Assembly (NCBI GenBank): GCA_036898135.1
Contig: JBAHVR010000299.1
Span: 113,501 to 177,500, forward strand
Direction: 5' to 3'
Origin: Oncomelania hupensis
Taxonomy: Eukaryota; Mollusca; Gastropoda; Littorinimorpha; Pomatiopsidae
DNA length: 64,000 nucleotides
Made by a program: the position numbers and the translations under genes. Positions 34,006 through 43,273 of this stretch are shown here, one piece after another. Positions within the stretch are counted from its first letter, which is position 1. The number at the start of each line of letters is the position of its first letter. Under the pieces are notes generated by a model, which was given only the letters and a program-made list of their open reading frames with translations, made no database searches and was not told where the DNA came from.

Positions 34006-34600
34006 CCGTGGGGGTGCCGAAGGTTTCTGTATAAATAGTATCCACACTTTCTGGAAATTTAGTGCTTTAAATTCCCAATGTCACTGTCTTTCTCTTTTTG
34101 TTCTTTCTCATTCTTATTCTGATCTATCAACCTACTACACTATCTTCTTCTTCATTAGACCAGTCACCTACATGTTTTCTCGAAAACTTTTCCAAAACTC
34201 ATTTGTGTATGAGGTCTGTTGGTTCAGCTTGGAAATATTGGACGCTTTCTGCCAAATGGTCACTAGGGCTTCCTATGATATTATTATTTAGCAATGTAGG
34301 CATTCTATATGTATGTGTTTTTAAAAAAATATATTTTACAATGATGTTTATATTCTATTTTCTTTTTGTAAACGAGGGTTCGATAAATTAGAGTGTAGCC
34401 TTAGCGTCCTCTGCGTGGGATGCCTTTATTGTAAAGTGACCGGCTGTTGGAGTGCCTTCAGTGTTGCCACTAGGGTTGTTTCTGCAGATCTTTTATACGG
34501 ATCAGGAGTGAATCCTCTTTCAACCAATTTGTGGTCTTGATTTTGTGGTCCCGATTCGGTTCTCTGCAGTTCGCTGGACCCTGTAATCAATGAATAACTA
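34006..34600 (+). repeat. 580-bp repeat family, copy 3
   Basis: Starts CCCCCGTGGGGGTGCCGAAG and CTGTATAAATAGTATCC, ends with TGGTCCCGATTCGGTTC and GCTGGACCCTGTAATCAATG. Its tail resembles the duplicated unit in the long-TIR element. It is more diverged than copies 2 and 4. Confidence 0.8.
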
Positions 34601-34649
34601 ACTAACTAATTCCTCCTCATCCTCCTCATCATCGTCATCATCATCATAC

Positions 34650-34822
34650 CTGGACTCGGCTCGTCCAGGCAGGGCACAGAGCGTGCGACAGAAGACCCTG
34701 CGAAACTTTGTGCTAGTCATGGAGTACAGTATGAAGTTGATGCTGGCATTGATCTGGATCAAGAGGTTGGTGAAGTTGGCTGCCATGGTCATCTGGTTCG
34801 CCTGATAGGGCGACGCCTTCGT
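34650..34822 (-). CDS. GPCR gene, exon with TM7 and helix 8
   Basis: Acceptor CTCTGTGCCCAG precedes the exon, which enters in phase 0: TKASPYQANQMTMAANF, then NLLIQINASINFILY and MTSTKFRRVFCRTLC. NASINFILY stands for the NPxxY motif, and KFRRVFCRTLC is helix 8 with possible palmitoylated Cys. The donor is CCAG|GTATGA at 34650/34649, leaving phase 2. Without splicing the frame would run on through a GAT/GAG repeat to a stop at 34598, adding a short acidic tail. I prefer splicing because the phase fits the tail exon at 30808. Confidence 0.88.
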
Positions 34823-35006
34823 CTGGGCACAGAGAAATTGAAGGTGTTAACTATGCTGATTATTTTAAACGATACGTGGATTTCAAGCCTAGGTTTTAAC
34901 AAGGTTTTGCCAAAGGAGCCTGGTTAAAAAGGGCGGTTGAAATATTTCTATGTATAGTTCCATATACTATCGTACGCATTATACATAATCTAGTCTATAA
35001 CTACTT

Positions 35007-35008
<2 letters not shown>

Positions 35009-35072
<64 letters not shown>
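35009..35072. repeat. (AAT)n microsatellite
   Basis: About 21 AAT units in the TM6-TM7 intron. Confidence 0.95.
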
Positions 35073-35073
<1 letters not shown>

Positions 35074-35264
35074 AGGATGCTATACGCGCCTTTCCCCAAA
35101 TCATTCAGGTTCAAAGCGAGGCGATCTATACCAACATACACGCTCACCTGTCTCATCCACCCTCACACACACCAAATACACCTCTATCACTCAAACAGGT
35201 GGTGTAAAGGCAGGGAGATCGCTATTAGAAGACGGAAAGAAAATCGAAGTTTTATTTTTGAAAT

Positions 35265-35450
35265 TTTTATATTGACTGCGTCCTGTACTATTTTTGAAGG
35301 GAGGGATGAAACCGGAGTGCCCGGAGAAAACCCTCGGTGACCTCAATAGTCTCGTACCTAAGTCACATACGTTCGCCCCTTGCGGGAAGTAAACCCGCGA
35401 CCTTTGGCATAGGAAACCGGCGACTTATCCACTGCGCCACGAGTGCCACC
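35265..35450 (-). mobile_element. tRNA-related SINE fragment
   Basis: On the minus strand the head reads GGCACTCGTGGCGCAGTGG with an exact A box (TGGCGCAGTGG). A degenerate B-box region GCGGGTTTACTTCCCGC follows, then GAGGGTTTTCTCCGGGCAC, the body word also present in the SINE at 5932-6303. The 3' part is short. Confidence 0.7.
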
Positions 35451-35459
35451 TCTTTTCTT

Positions 35460-35512
35460 TGTCGATGATGATGATAATGATGATGACGATAATGATGATG
35501 ACGATGACGATG

Positions 35513-35553
<41 letters not shown>
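35460..35553. repeat. GATGAT / (ATT)n microsatellite
   Basis: GATGATGA-type units followed by (ATT)n; the LTR at 35554 is inserted at its end. Confidence 0.9.
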
Positions 35554-35554
<1 letters not shown>

Positions 35555-36768
35555 GTAGCCGTGCTGGCTACGAGTATTTCTGACCATACGATATGTAGGC
35601 CTAACTTTGTTCTCTGTTATGTTTAAACTAACTGTATGAAATAACTTGATATACATTTTTCAGATCCTTTAAAGCATATAACCATTAGACGCAGCGTTAA
35701 ATTCTCTATTAGAATATATAAACTTTATTTGTGATTTATGTAGCAATTTTGAATTAGAGCGCGATGTTTAGGATAGCGCGATGCATATCATGTTGATAAA
35801 GACACCGCGCTGTTGTACGCTCAGCAGCAGCTGAAGCTGTTCTGGAATTTCGCCGGCTATAACGGACCTTCCCGCTCGCCTACAAAACATGATAAGATTA
35901 TAAATTGTGTATGATGCTAGTGTAGCAAAGATTCTCCACTGTAACACCTTAGTGTGATATTTTCCGATGTCTTAGTTTATTCTCTATTAATTTATAGTAG
36001 ATACTTAAATAAAATATTAGTTTTATAGGGACCTACACATTGAAAGGGAAACAGTGAGAAGCTGTCAGAAGGCTATAAAGGTAACTGTAAGTTGTTGTGT
36101 TAGATGTTTTCTAGTTTAGTTCGCTATAGTCGGAACACAAAATAGTAACCATGCCATATTGTATATCATTGAAAAGAGGAGACGTTGTTCTTTCTTTGTC
36201 ATTACTATTATTATTTATAATTGTATTAAATTGAAGAGTTATTATGAGTTTAGAGTCATGACATTCTTAGGAGCAGCAGCCAACTCCCTCTTAAATTGCG
36301 TATTATTTTTATTTTGAAGCAGATAGGTCCGACATTGTTATAACAGAAGAAAGGTTGTATTTTTGCGTTTCCGTCAATATATAATTTGCATAGTATTCGT
36401 TTGCGTTTCTAGCCTTATGCGTCAAAGTAAGTTTAGTTACTAACACAAACTTAGCCAGTGAGCCTATATTTTGGGGCGGGTGGGAAATGCTTAAGCAGCC
36501 CGGCCGCTGCGGCTGACGGTCCGTTATAAAAGCAAAACACAAACATCGGCATGGGGAGAGCACCTGGCACCAGCAGAAGATAAGGGTCGTGCCACTCGCA
36601 ATGCCTTTGCTCTTAGTAGCCTATGATGTACTTCGAATAAATAATTTTTCAACGGTCATCCCGAACTGGCGTTGGGGAAGAGAGAGAGAGAGAGAATGTG
36701 TGTCTTCACCATAGCCTCCATCACATAACACCATCTTCTCTCCAGACACCACACCACCAACACCACTA

Positions 36769-36770
<2 letters not shown>
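35554..36770 (+). repeat. Solo LTR, TGTAG family, copy 2
   Basis: Perfect short inverted termini TGTAG...CTACA and a 4-bp flank TTAT on both sides, within an ATT microsatellite that resumes at 36771. Promoter-like GTTATAAAAGC near 36524 and the poly(A) signal AATAAA near 36637 are in plus orientation. It lies in the same receptor intron region as copy 1 but on the other side of the TM7 exon, so the two are not the ends of one element. Confidence 0.82.

Positions 36771-36830
<60 letters not shown>
36771..36830. repeat. (TTA)n microsatellite
   Basis: Continuation of the microsatellite interrupted by the LTR. Confidence 0.93.
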
Positions 36831-36832
<2 letters not shown>

Positions 36833-37134
36833 TTTAAAATACATTTTTTGCGATGATTGGTACAAGCATGTGAGTTTTACATCTCACTTTGCTGTTCATC
36901 ATGAGAATAAGCAGTAACTATAGGATTTGTTTTGTCTGTTATTGTTGTGAACATTTATAAATACACCTAATCTTAACAGCTCTAAACACACACACATGTT
37001 TAAAAGATAAAAAAAAGGATTGGTGACAGTGATTTCTAGCAGATTTAAAGTAACCACCACAGAACGCAATGACAATAAACAGAGCGTTACTGACAAATAC
37101 AATCAATATGAGACAAAAATAACATGTTAATCGA

Positions 37135-38130
37135 ATACACACAACTGAATTGAACTGAAACTGAAATAAATTGAATTTAAACGGAATTAAATTGAATTTC
37201 AAAGGAGCTGAATTTCTATAGAAATGTATGGATTTGAATTTAAAAATAATAAATTTGGATTTATATACAATTGTACTGAAATGTATTTTGTACAGAATTA
37301 TATTTATTACACATATTTATTAATGATCGATTCAGCCCCGATGCTTGAATCTTGATATGTGTAACTCGAATTCGCTTATCCACGCAGCCTGTTCACTCAG
37401 CAACAAGGCAGAAGTCGTCTTATAAAGTTTTCCAACGTTATTCAGCAAACACCAACAACTGCATACAACATCGCTTTCCGAAAATCATTTTAAAAATCAC
37501 TTCTAGCAAGCAGATAGTGCATTCCTTATATAGTCTCTCTGCAATCCAGTAAAGCTTAGCACAATCCAGACTGACCCAATAACACCCAATCAAAATAAAA
37601 CCTGTCACCGGAACTACGCACTGACTTACGTCATAGAACATTCCTCGGTTTAGAAGAATCGCTGAGCTATTATGAGACAGATCTGGAAACTTCGATCAAT
37701 AATAAATAAGTAATTCCAGAAAACCCTCAACAATTTCGTACATTACACAAAGCTTCTTTTAGCAACAACGCAAAATCAAATCAAAGGTAAATACACGCTA
37801 TCATCACATGCTTTGAAACTACCGTGCGCATCTCAATCGTAACAATATTGTTTAGACAGTTACTGTGTCGAGTTGATTTGTTTGTTTTGTTTCTTTCTTT
37901 AATTGAACGTTTTTTCACCTAAATGATTTTAGACTATTGGCAAGTTGAACAAGGGAGACAATACACCTACTTTAATTGTGTTGTGCACAACCTTGTTGTC
38001 TCCCTTATATAATTATATTGAATTAAATTCCAATAGAATAAAAAAACTCAATTGAATTTGAATCCGAACTGAACTTGAATGGAATTGAAGTGGAATCTCT
38101 ATAAAATTCATACTGAATTGAACTAAACAG
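37135..38130. repeat. Two GAATT-rich degenerate arrays around an unassigned core
   Basis: 37140-37250 and 38015-38130 are built from AATTGAATT/GAACTGAA words in both orientations. Between them are an inverted pair CAAGGGAGACAA / TTGTCTCCCTT (37950-38010) and a segment (37740-37800) similar in reverse to 20018-20065. No gene is seen; it may be one element with repetitive ends. Confidence 0.45.
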
Positions 38131-38181
38131 AACTGAACTGTTTGTCTCACAGTTGGCCTTGTCCTAATTCAAAATACAGAC

Positions 38182-38353
38182 CATGTAGCTTTTGACAAGG
38201 AGTAGGATGATTCCTGGCAGCTGGCAGAGGACGAACACTAGGACCACAGTGACTAGCATTTTGGTTATCCACTGCTGCTCCCGGGAATATCGCTCTGACA
38301 GGCGGCTAGGTGAAGGCTGCGAATTTGTCATCCTGGTCCGAAGCTGGGCAGCC
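38182..38353 (-). CDS. GPCR gene, exon with third intracellular loop and TM6
   Basis: Acceptor ATCTCTCTCTTCAG; the first G completes an AAG Lys codon begun at the 51856 donor. The frame reads AAQLRTRMTNSQPS, then REQQWITKMLVTVVLVFVL and CQLPGIILLLVKSYM. The basic loop followed by a hydrophobic helix containing Cys-x-x-Pro identifies TM6. It leaves in phase 0 at ATG|GTCTGT, a GT donor with poor consensus beyond GT, and joins TKASPY of the TM7 exon as a short third extracellular loop. Confidence 0.88.
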
Positions 38354-38952
38354 CTGAAGAGAGAGATTTATTGCTAACACAACCACCATCACCCTCGCCA
38401 CCATCATCAACCTCATCAGCTGCAGCACTGTCGCATTCATTAAAACAAAATAATATTTTTTAAAAAATCCTGCGCGAGTAAGGGAGGTAATAAGAGAGCA
38501 AAGAGAATGAACCTCCGGTGGCCCTATACTGCAAGCAGTTCTTTCCCTTTACTCAGTCTACCATCAACCAAACACGCACACTCCTGCGACGCTAGTTTTG
38601 AGGATCTTTGCAGCGCGATGACCTACTAATTTATATGTTTATGCTTTGAGCATTTACTTGTCTTGATCTCTCAAAAACAAACAATGCCTAACAATGTTTT
38701 GGTAAAACAGCTCTACAGCACAAAATTTCGTTCTTTGAAAATATTTAGAAGAATGATTGTTATCCTTCCGACAGCCAAGGAGACATGACAATCCAATTTC
38801 ACACTGGATTCGCGTCCCATGCCCATCGTGTTCTGTATGATGATATAGGTTACACATATTATTTTTGATTAACTTTGTTTTCCATTACCAGGAAGATTTT
38901 TGATGCTCTGTATTACCAATGATATAACCTATGCTTATTTAATCGATGTTCC

Positions 38953-39530
38953 ACCCCCGTTGGGGTGCCGGGTTTTTTAGAATAAATAGTATCCCCACTC
39001 TCTGGAAATGTAGTGCTTTAAATTCCCACTGTCGCTGTCTTTCTCATTTGCTCTTTCTCATTCCTGCTCTGTTCTATCAATCTGCTATACCAGCTTCTTC
39101 TTCGCTATACCAGTCACCTACCTTTTTTCTTGAAAACTCTTCCTGGACAAGACTCCTTATTTGTGTGTGAGGTCTGTTGGATCAGCTTAGGAATATTGGA
39201 CGCTTTCTGCCAGGTGGTCACTAGGGCTTCCTATGATGTTATTATTTAGCAATGTAGGCATTTTGTATGTATGTGTTTTGGTGATAATTTATAATGATGT
39301 TTGTATTCTATTTTGTTTTTGTAAACGGTGGTTCGATAAATTAGAGTACAGCCTCAGCGTCCCCCGCGTCGGATGTCTTTATTGTAAAGCGACTGGCTGG
39401 TGGAGAGCTTTCAGTTTTACCACTAAGGTTGTTTCAGCAGATCATTTATGCGGATCGGGGGTTGTCCGGTCCTGATTTGGCTCGGAAGAGTCCGCAGGAC
39501 CTAAAGCAATAATCATGTAATGTAATGTAA
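38953..39530 (+). repeat. 580-bp repeat family, copy 4
   Basis: Starts ACCCCCGTTGGGGTGCCGGG, has AGAATAAATAGTATCCCC, and ends ACCTAAAGCAATAATC with an ATGTA tail. It lies in the TM5-TM6 intron. Confidence 0.86.
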
Positions 39531-39534
39531 TCGG

Positions 39535-40915
39535 TGTTCCTATCATATCCTATCCTATCCTACAACTCGAAAGTCGTTGGGGCACCACAGATGATCGTTT
39601 AACCAGCGTACCCCATCTTTCTTTGTCCTCAGCAACCCTCATGGTTTCGCTCAGTGTTAAGTCAGTCCATTCTCGAATGTGGTCCTCTCACCTCTTTTCT
39701 GTCTCCCTCTTCTTCTGCCTCCTTGCACCATGCCTTGCAGGATGGTCTTTGCAAGGCCTGATGCTCTGAGGACGTGGCCATACCATCCGAGTTTCCGTTT
39801 CTTCACCAGTGTGAGCATGCCATCGTGTTGTCCAATGGCTTGTGTGATGGTCTGTCGGACTTCGTCGTTGGTGATGCGCTGGGTATAGGAAATGCCCAAA
39901 AGTTTTCTGTAGCACCTCATCTACATGCTTTGTATTCTACGATGTAGGTCTGCTGTGAACGTCCATGTTTCGCAAGTGTATAGGAAGATGGAGATGACAA
40001 GGGAGCACAGCAGCCTAGACTGATGGTCCTGTCTTTTCAAATGGGCTTCAACCTTGTCAGGGCAGCAGTTGTTTGTGCGATCCTGGAGAGAACTTCCTGT
40101 CGGAACCCATTGTCTGATACAATGGCTCCTAAATATTTGAAGCTATGCACTGTTTTAAGGGATTGCCCTTGGACTTTGATGTCCGTGTTGATGCCATTGG
40201 TGTTGTTGGTCATCATTTTGGTCTTCTCTGCACTTATTTCCATTCCATAGGTTCTGGAGGTGGTGTCAAGCCTATGTAGGCCTACCAGCTTTTAAAATTC
40301 TTATTCCTCTTCAGTCAATCTATTAATTTCATCCGCAAAACGAAGGTTGTAGATTGCTCTACCCTGACTGTGCCTTCGTGATCCGCAAGGGCATCTGACA
40401 TGATGCGCTCCAGGAAGATGTTGAAGAGTGTTGGAGAGAGTAAGCTTCTTTGACGCACACCGATTGTTGTTCTGAACCAGTTCCCGATGGCGCTGTTGTG
40501 GGGGACTGCACTGGTAGTCTTGTCATACAGGTTTTTGTTGGCTTCAATAATGTTAGAACTGATGTTATACACTCTCATGGTTGCCCACAGAGCTGCATGC
40601 CAGACTCGGTCAAACGCTTTCTTGAAGTCTACAAACACATGATATAGATATCGCTGGTGCTGTAGGTATTTCTCGCAGATTATTCTGAGATTAAAAATCT
40701 GCTTGGTGGTACATCGCCCTGCCCTGAATCCTGCTTGTTCTTCAGCTATGATTTGTTCAGGTTGGGTTTCAACCTGCTGAGTATTATTTTCAGGAGCACT
40801 TTTGCTGATATGGCTATTGGGGCTGATGGTGCCATAGTTTTCACACTCCTGAAGGTTACCCATTTTTGGGAAAAGTGATGACAAGGGTCTGGGTCCCATG
40901 GTGTAGGCCAATCCC
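39535..40915 (-). pseudogene. RTE-like LINE fragment A, broken
   Basis: Minus-strand RT pieces: AEEQAGFRAGRCTTKQIF, VFVDFKKAFDRVWHAAL, RSLLSPTLFNIFLERIM, then EISAEKTKMMTNNTNG and FKYLGAIVSDNG, then KLLGISYTQRIT and LGWYGHVLRASGLAKTIL. The pieces are in different frames and the catalytic xADD segment is lost or disrupted. The 3' end carries an (ATAGG)n tail (plus-strand TATCC at 39542-39562). It is 5'-truncated. Confidence 0.87.
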
Positions 40916-40984
40916 CACTCTGCCAGATCTTGTTACAGATAATTATATATTATTATCGATGTTATACAGCACTCTTTAAAGTCT

Positions 40985-41335
40985 AAAGTTGCTGCTGGAT
41001 GCACTGGCCAATATAAGATCAAACTCAAGCCGCTCGAGGCGCTCACTTGCAGCCTTTGGGAACATCGTCTAACGCCAAGACAACTGAGCACAACCGAAAC
41101 ATGATCGACTAAGTGTGGGAGAGAAGGGACCTATAGTTGTTGCTGGGTGTATTTGTGTGGCCGACACTCACCCCTCCAGGACATCAGGGTCAGGATCTTT
41201 AAAGTCAGTGCGACACAATGCGTTCGTGCACAGACTAGACCTCGGTTTATACTCTCATCGAAAGAAGTAGGAGCACAGTGTCTCAGGTCATGTTATTTTT
41301 GTTTTGTCACTCCAGGCCGTCAACCAGCTTTGAGT
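40985..41335 (-). mobile_element. Diverged tRNA-type SINE, family V, copy 1 (inverted)
   Basis: Read on the minus strand it matches 50580-50930: GAGAGTATAAACCGAGGTCT, CTTTAAAGATCCTGAC, CACCCAGCA, GTGCTCAGTTGTC and GGCTTGAGTTTGATC are shared. The head and tail are lost, so it is an older copy. Confidence 0.75.
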
Positions 41336-41419
41336 CGCTGACTGTCCCGGCTGCGATGTTATTGCTTGACGTTCAATGCTTCAATTATTTTTGCCGTTGA
41401 GTACATCACTGAGCTAACT

Positions 41420-42150
41420 GTGTCCTATCCTATCCTATCCTGTCCCATAACCCGAAGGTCGTAGGGGCACCACAGATGATCGCTTAACCAGCATACTCCA
41501 TCTTTCTCTGTCCTCAGCAGCCCTCATGGCTTCGCTCAGTGTCAAACCAGTCCATTCTCGAATGTTGTCCTCCCACCTCTTTTTCGGTCTTCCCCTTCTT
41601 CTACCTCCTTGCACTGTGCCTTGCAGAATGGTCTTTGCAAGGCCTGATGATCTGGTGACGTGGCCATACCATCGGAGTTTCCGTTTCTTCACCACTGTGA
41701 GCAGGTCATCGTGTTGTCCAATGGCTTGTGTGATGGTCTGTCGGACTTCAACGTTGGTTATGTGTTGGGTATAGGAAATGCACAGAAGTCTTCTGTAGCA
41801 CCTCATCTCCATGCTTTGTATTCTTCGTTGGAGATCTGCTGTGAGGGTCCATGCTTCGCAAGCATAGGAAGATGGAGATGACCAGAGAGCGCAGCAGTCT
41901 TACTTTGGAATGTAGACTGATGGTTCTGTCTTTCCAAATGGGCTTCAACCTTGTCAGGGCAGCAGTTGTTTGTGCGATCCTGGAGAGGACTTCCTGTCGA
42001 GACCCATTGTCTGACACAATGGCTCCTAAATATTTGAAGCTGTGCACTGTGTTGAGGGATTGGCCTTGTACTTTGATGTCCGTGTTGATGCCATTGTGTC
42101 TCGGGGTTATATTTTTGTCTGGTTTTGTTTTGGCTCTCCAGGGCATCAAT
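41420..42150 (-). pseudogene. RTE-like LINE fragment B, 5'-truncated
   Basis: The longest frame carries EMRCYRRLLCISYTQHIT, KRKLRWYGHVTRSSGL, GGRRRGRPKKRWEDNI and REWTGLTL; an upstream frame has FKYLGAIVSDNGSRQEVL. The sequence is close to fragment A. Its (ATAGG)n tail is at 41426-41445 on the plus strand. Confidence 0.87.
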
Positions 42151-42613
42151 CGGCTAGGTGTAACAGCAGAAACATTGACGACAAAATGTAGTAAATTAGC
42201 TTAGCGCGAAATAGATATCATGGAATAAAACTTGACAATAATTCATGAGTTATCTAAAAAAAAAGCCCACACATGTTAAATTAACTTCCTTCAGTCACGC
42301 AGACAGTCTCTCCAGATAAAAATCGAACAAACTAAGCGACCCATGACTGTAACTAGCTTACTTTAGCCAAACTGACCAGTACCTCGTCCCCGTTAAGTAA
42401 CCAGGCTCCGCTTATCGCGATTGAATCTATCCTACACTCTGCCTCTGACACTCCAATTCCAGGATAATTATACGTGTCTCATAAATAGGGCAGGTGAGGG
42501 AAATATTCAAATAAAAACGAATAATCCCGTATATGCGAGATTAACTAAAACGAGAGTTAAACGATTGGTCAGAACCCCTGCATATCCTTGGTGGCCCAAC
42601 CTTAGCTCGTCAG

Positions 42614-43273
42614 GAAGCATACGCAAGTTGGAGTCTGAAGTGTGCGGAGGCTCACAGGGTGTAGTACTTTGACTTCTCGTGCGGTTTTATAGTAACGTTT
42701 TAAATTTTAAAAATTTTTTAAAATTTTAAAACTTTTCACCAAAGGATAAAGTTCGCGGAACTTTACATTTTTTATAACTTTTTATTGTTTTTATTGAAGT
42801 TGATGTGATAGGCGGGTTTCATTTTTGATTCTTCGACCACCAGTCGTCAAGACCAGAGGCTCGCCGCCCTCCTGCCGTTTTCACGGCAGAGGACCAGCCC
42901 CGGACTACGCGGGTTAGGCAGCTGTTCCTCGGCGATCAGTTCACCGGTTCCACCGGATTTCTTTTTCGGCCGTGGCGCAGGTATTTACAGTTTGTTTGTT
43001 TGCTGGATTGCTCCTTGGACGCTTTCGCATTTGGGACAGCTTATGGTTGCTACCTACGAACCGGTAGTTCGTTGTTAGTGGTAGCATTGTTTTACTGTTT
43101 TATTGCATGTGTTGCTGTTGGTTGCTTGTGTGTGCTTGGGTGTAGCTGCCTTTGACGCTTTTTGTGGTTGTTAGTTAACTATTATTAAGTTTTATTGTTG
43201 TTTTTAGTGTTTAGGGTGTTAAGTGTATTTATTTAATTAAAATAACTTTTCCTGTTTTCTGCTCCCATGAGGC
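42614..43273 (+). promoter_or_regulatory. LINE 5' untranslated region
   Basis: Between the target duplication and the ORF1 ATG. It includes an AT-rich inverted stretch (42700-42735, TTTAAAATTTT-type) and a GC-rich part from 42835. An internal promoter is expected for I-type LINEs, but no motif is assigned. An out-of-frame ATG at 43267 precedes the ORF1 start. Confidence 0.6.

Noticed and set aside
31585..36770. One LTR retrotransposon with the two TGTAG LTRs as its ends
   Set aside because: The space between contains a host exon, microsatellites and a 580-bp repeat and no retrotransposon coding sequence.
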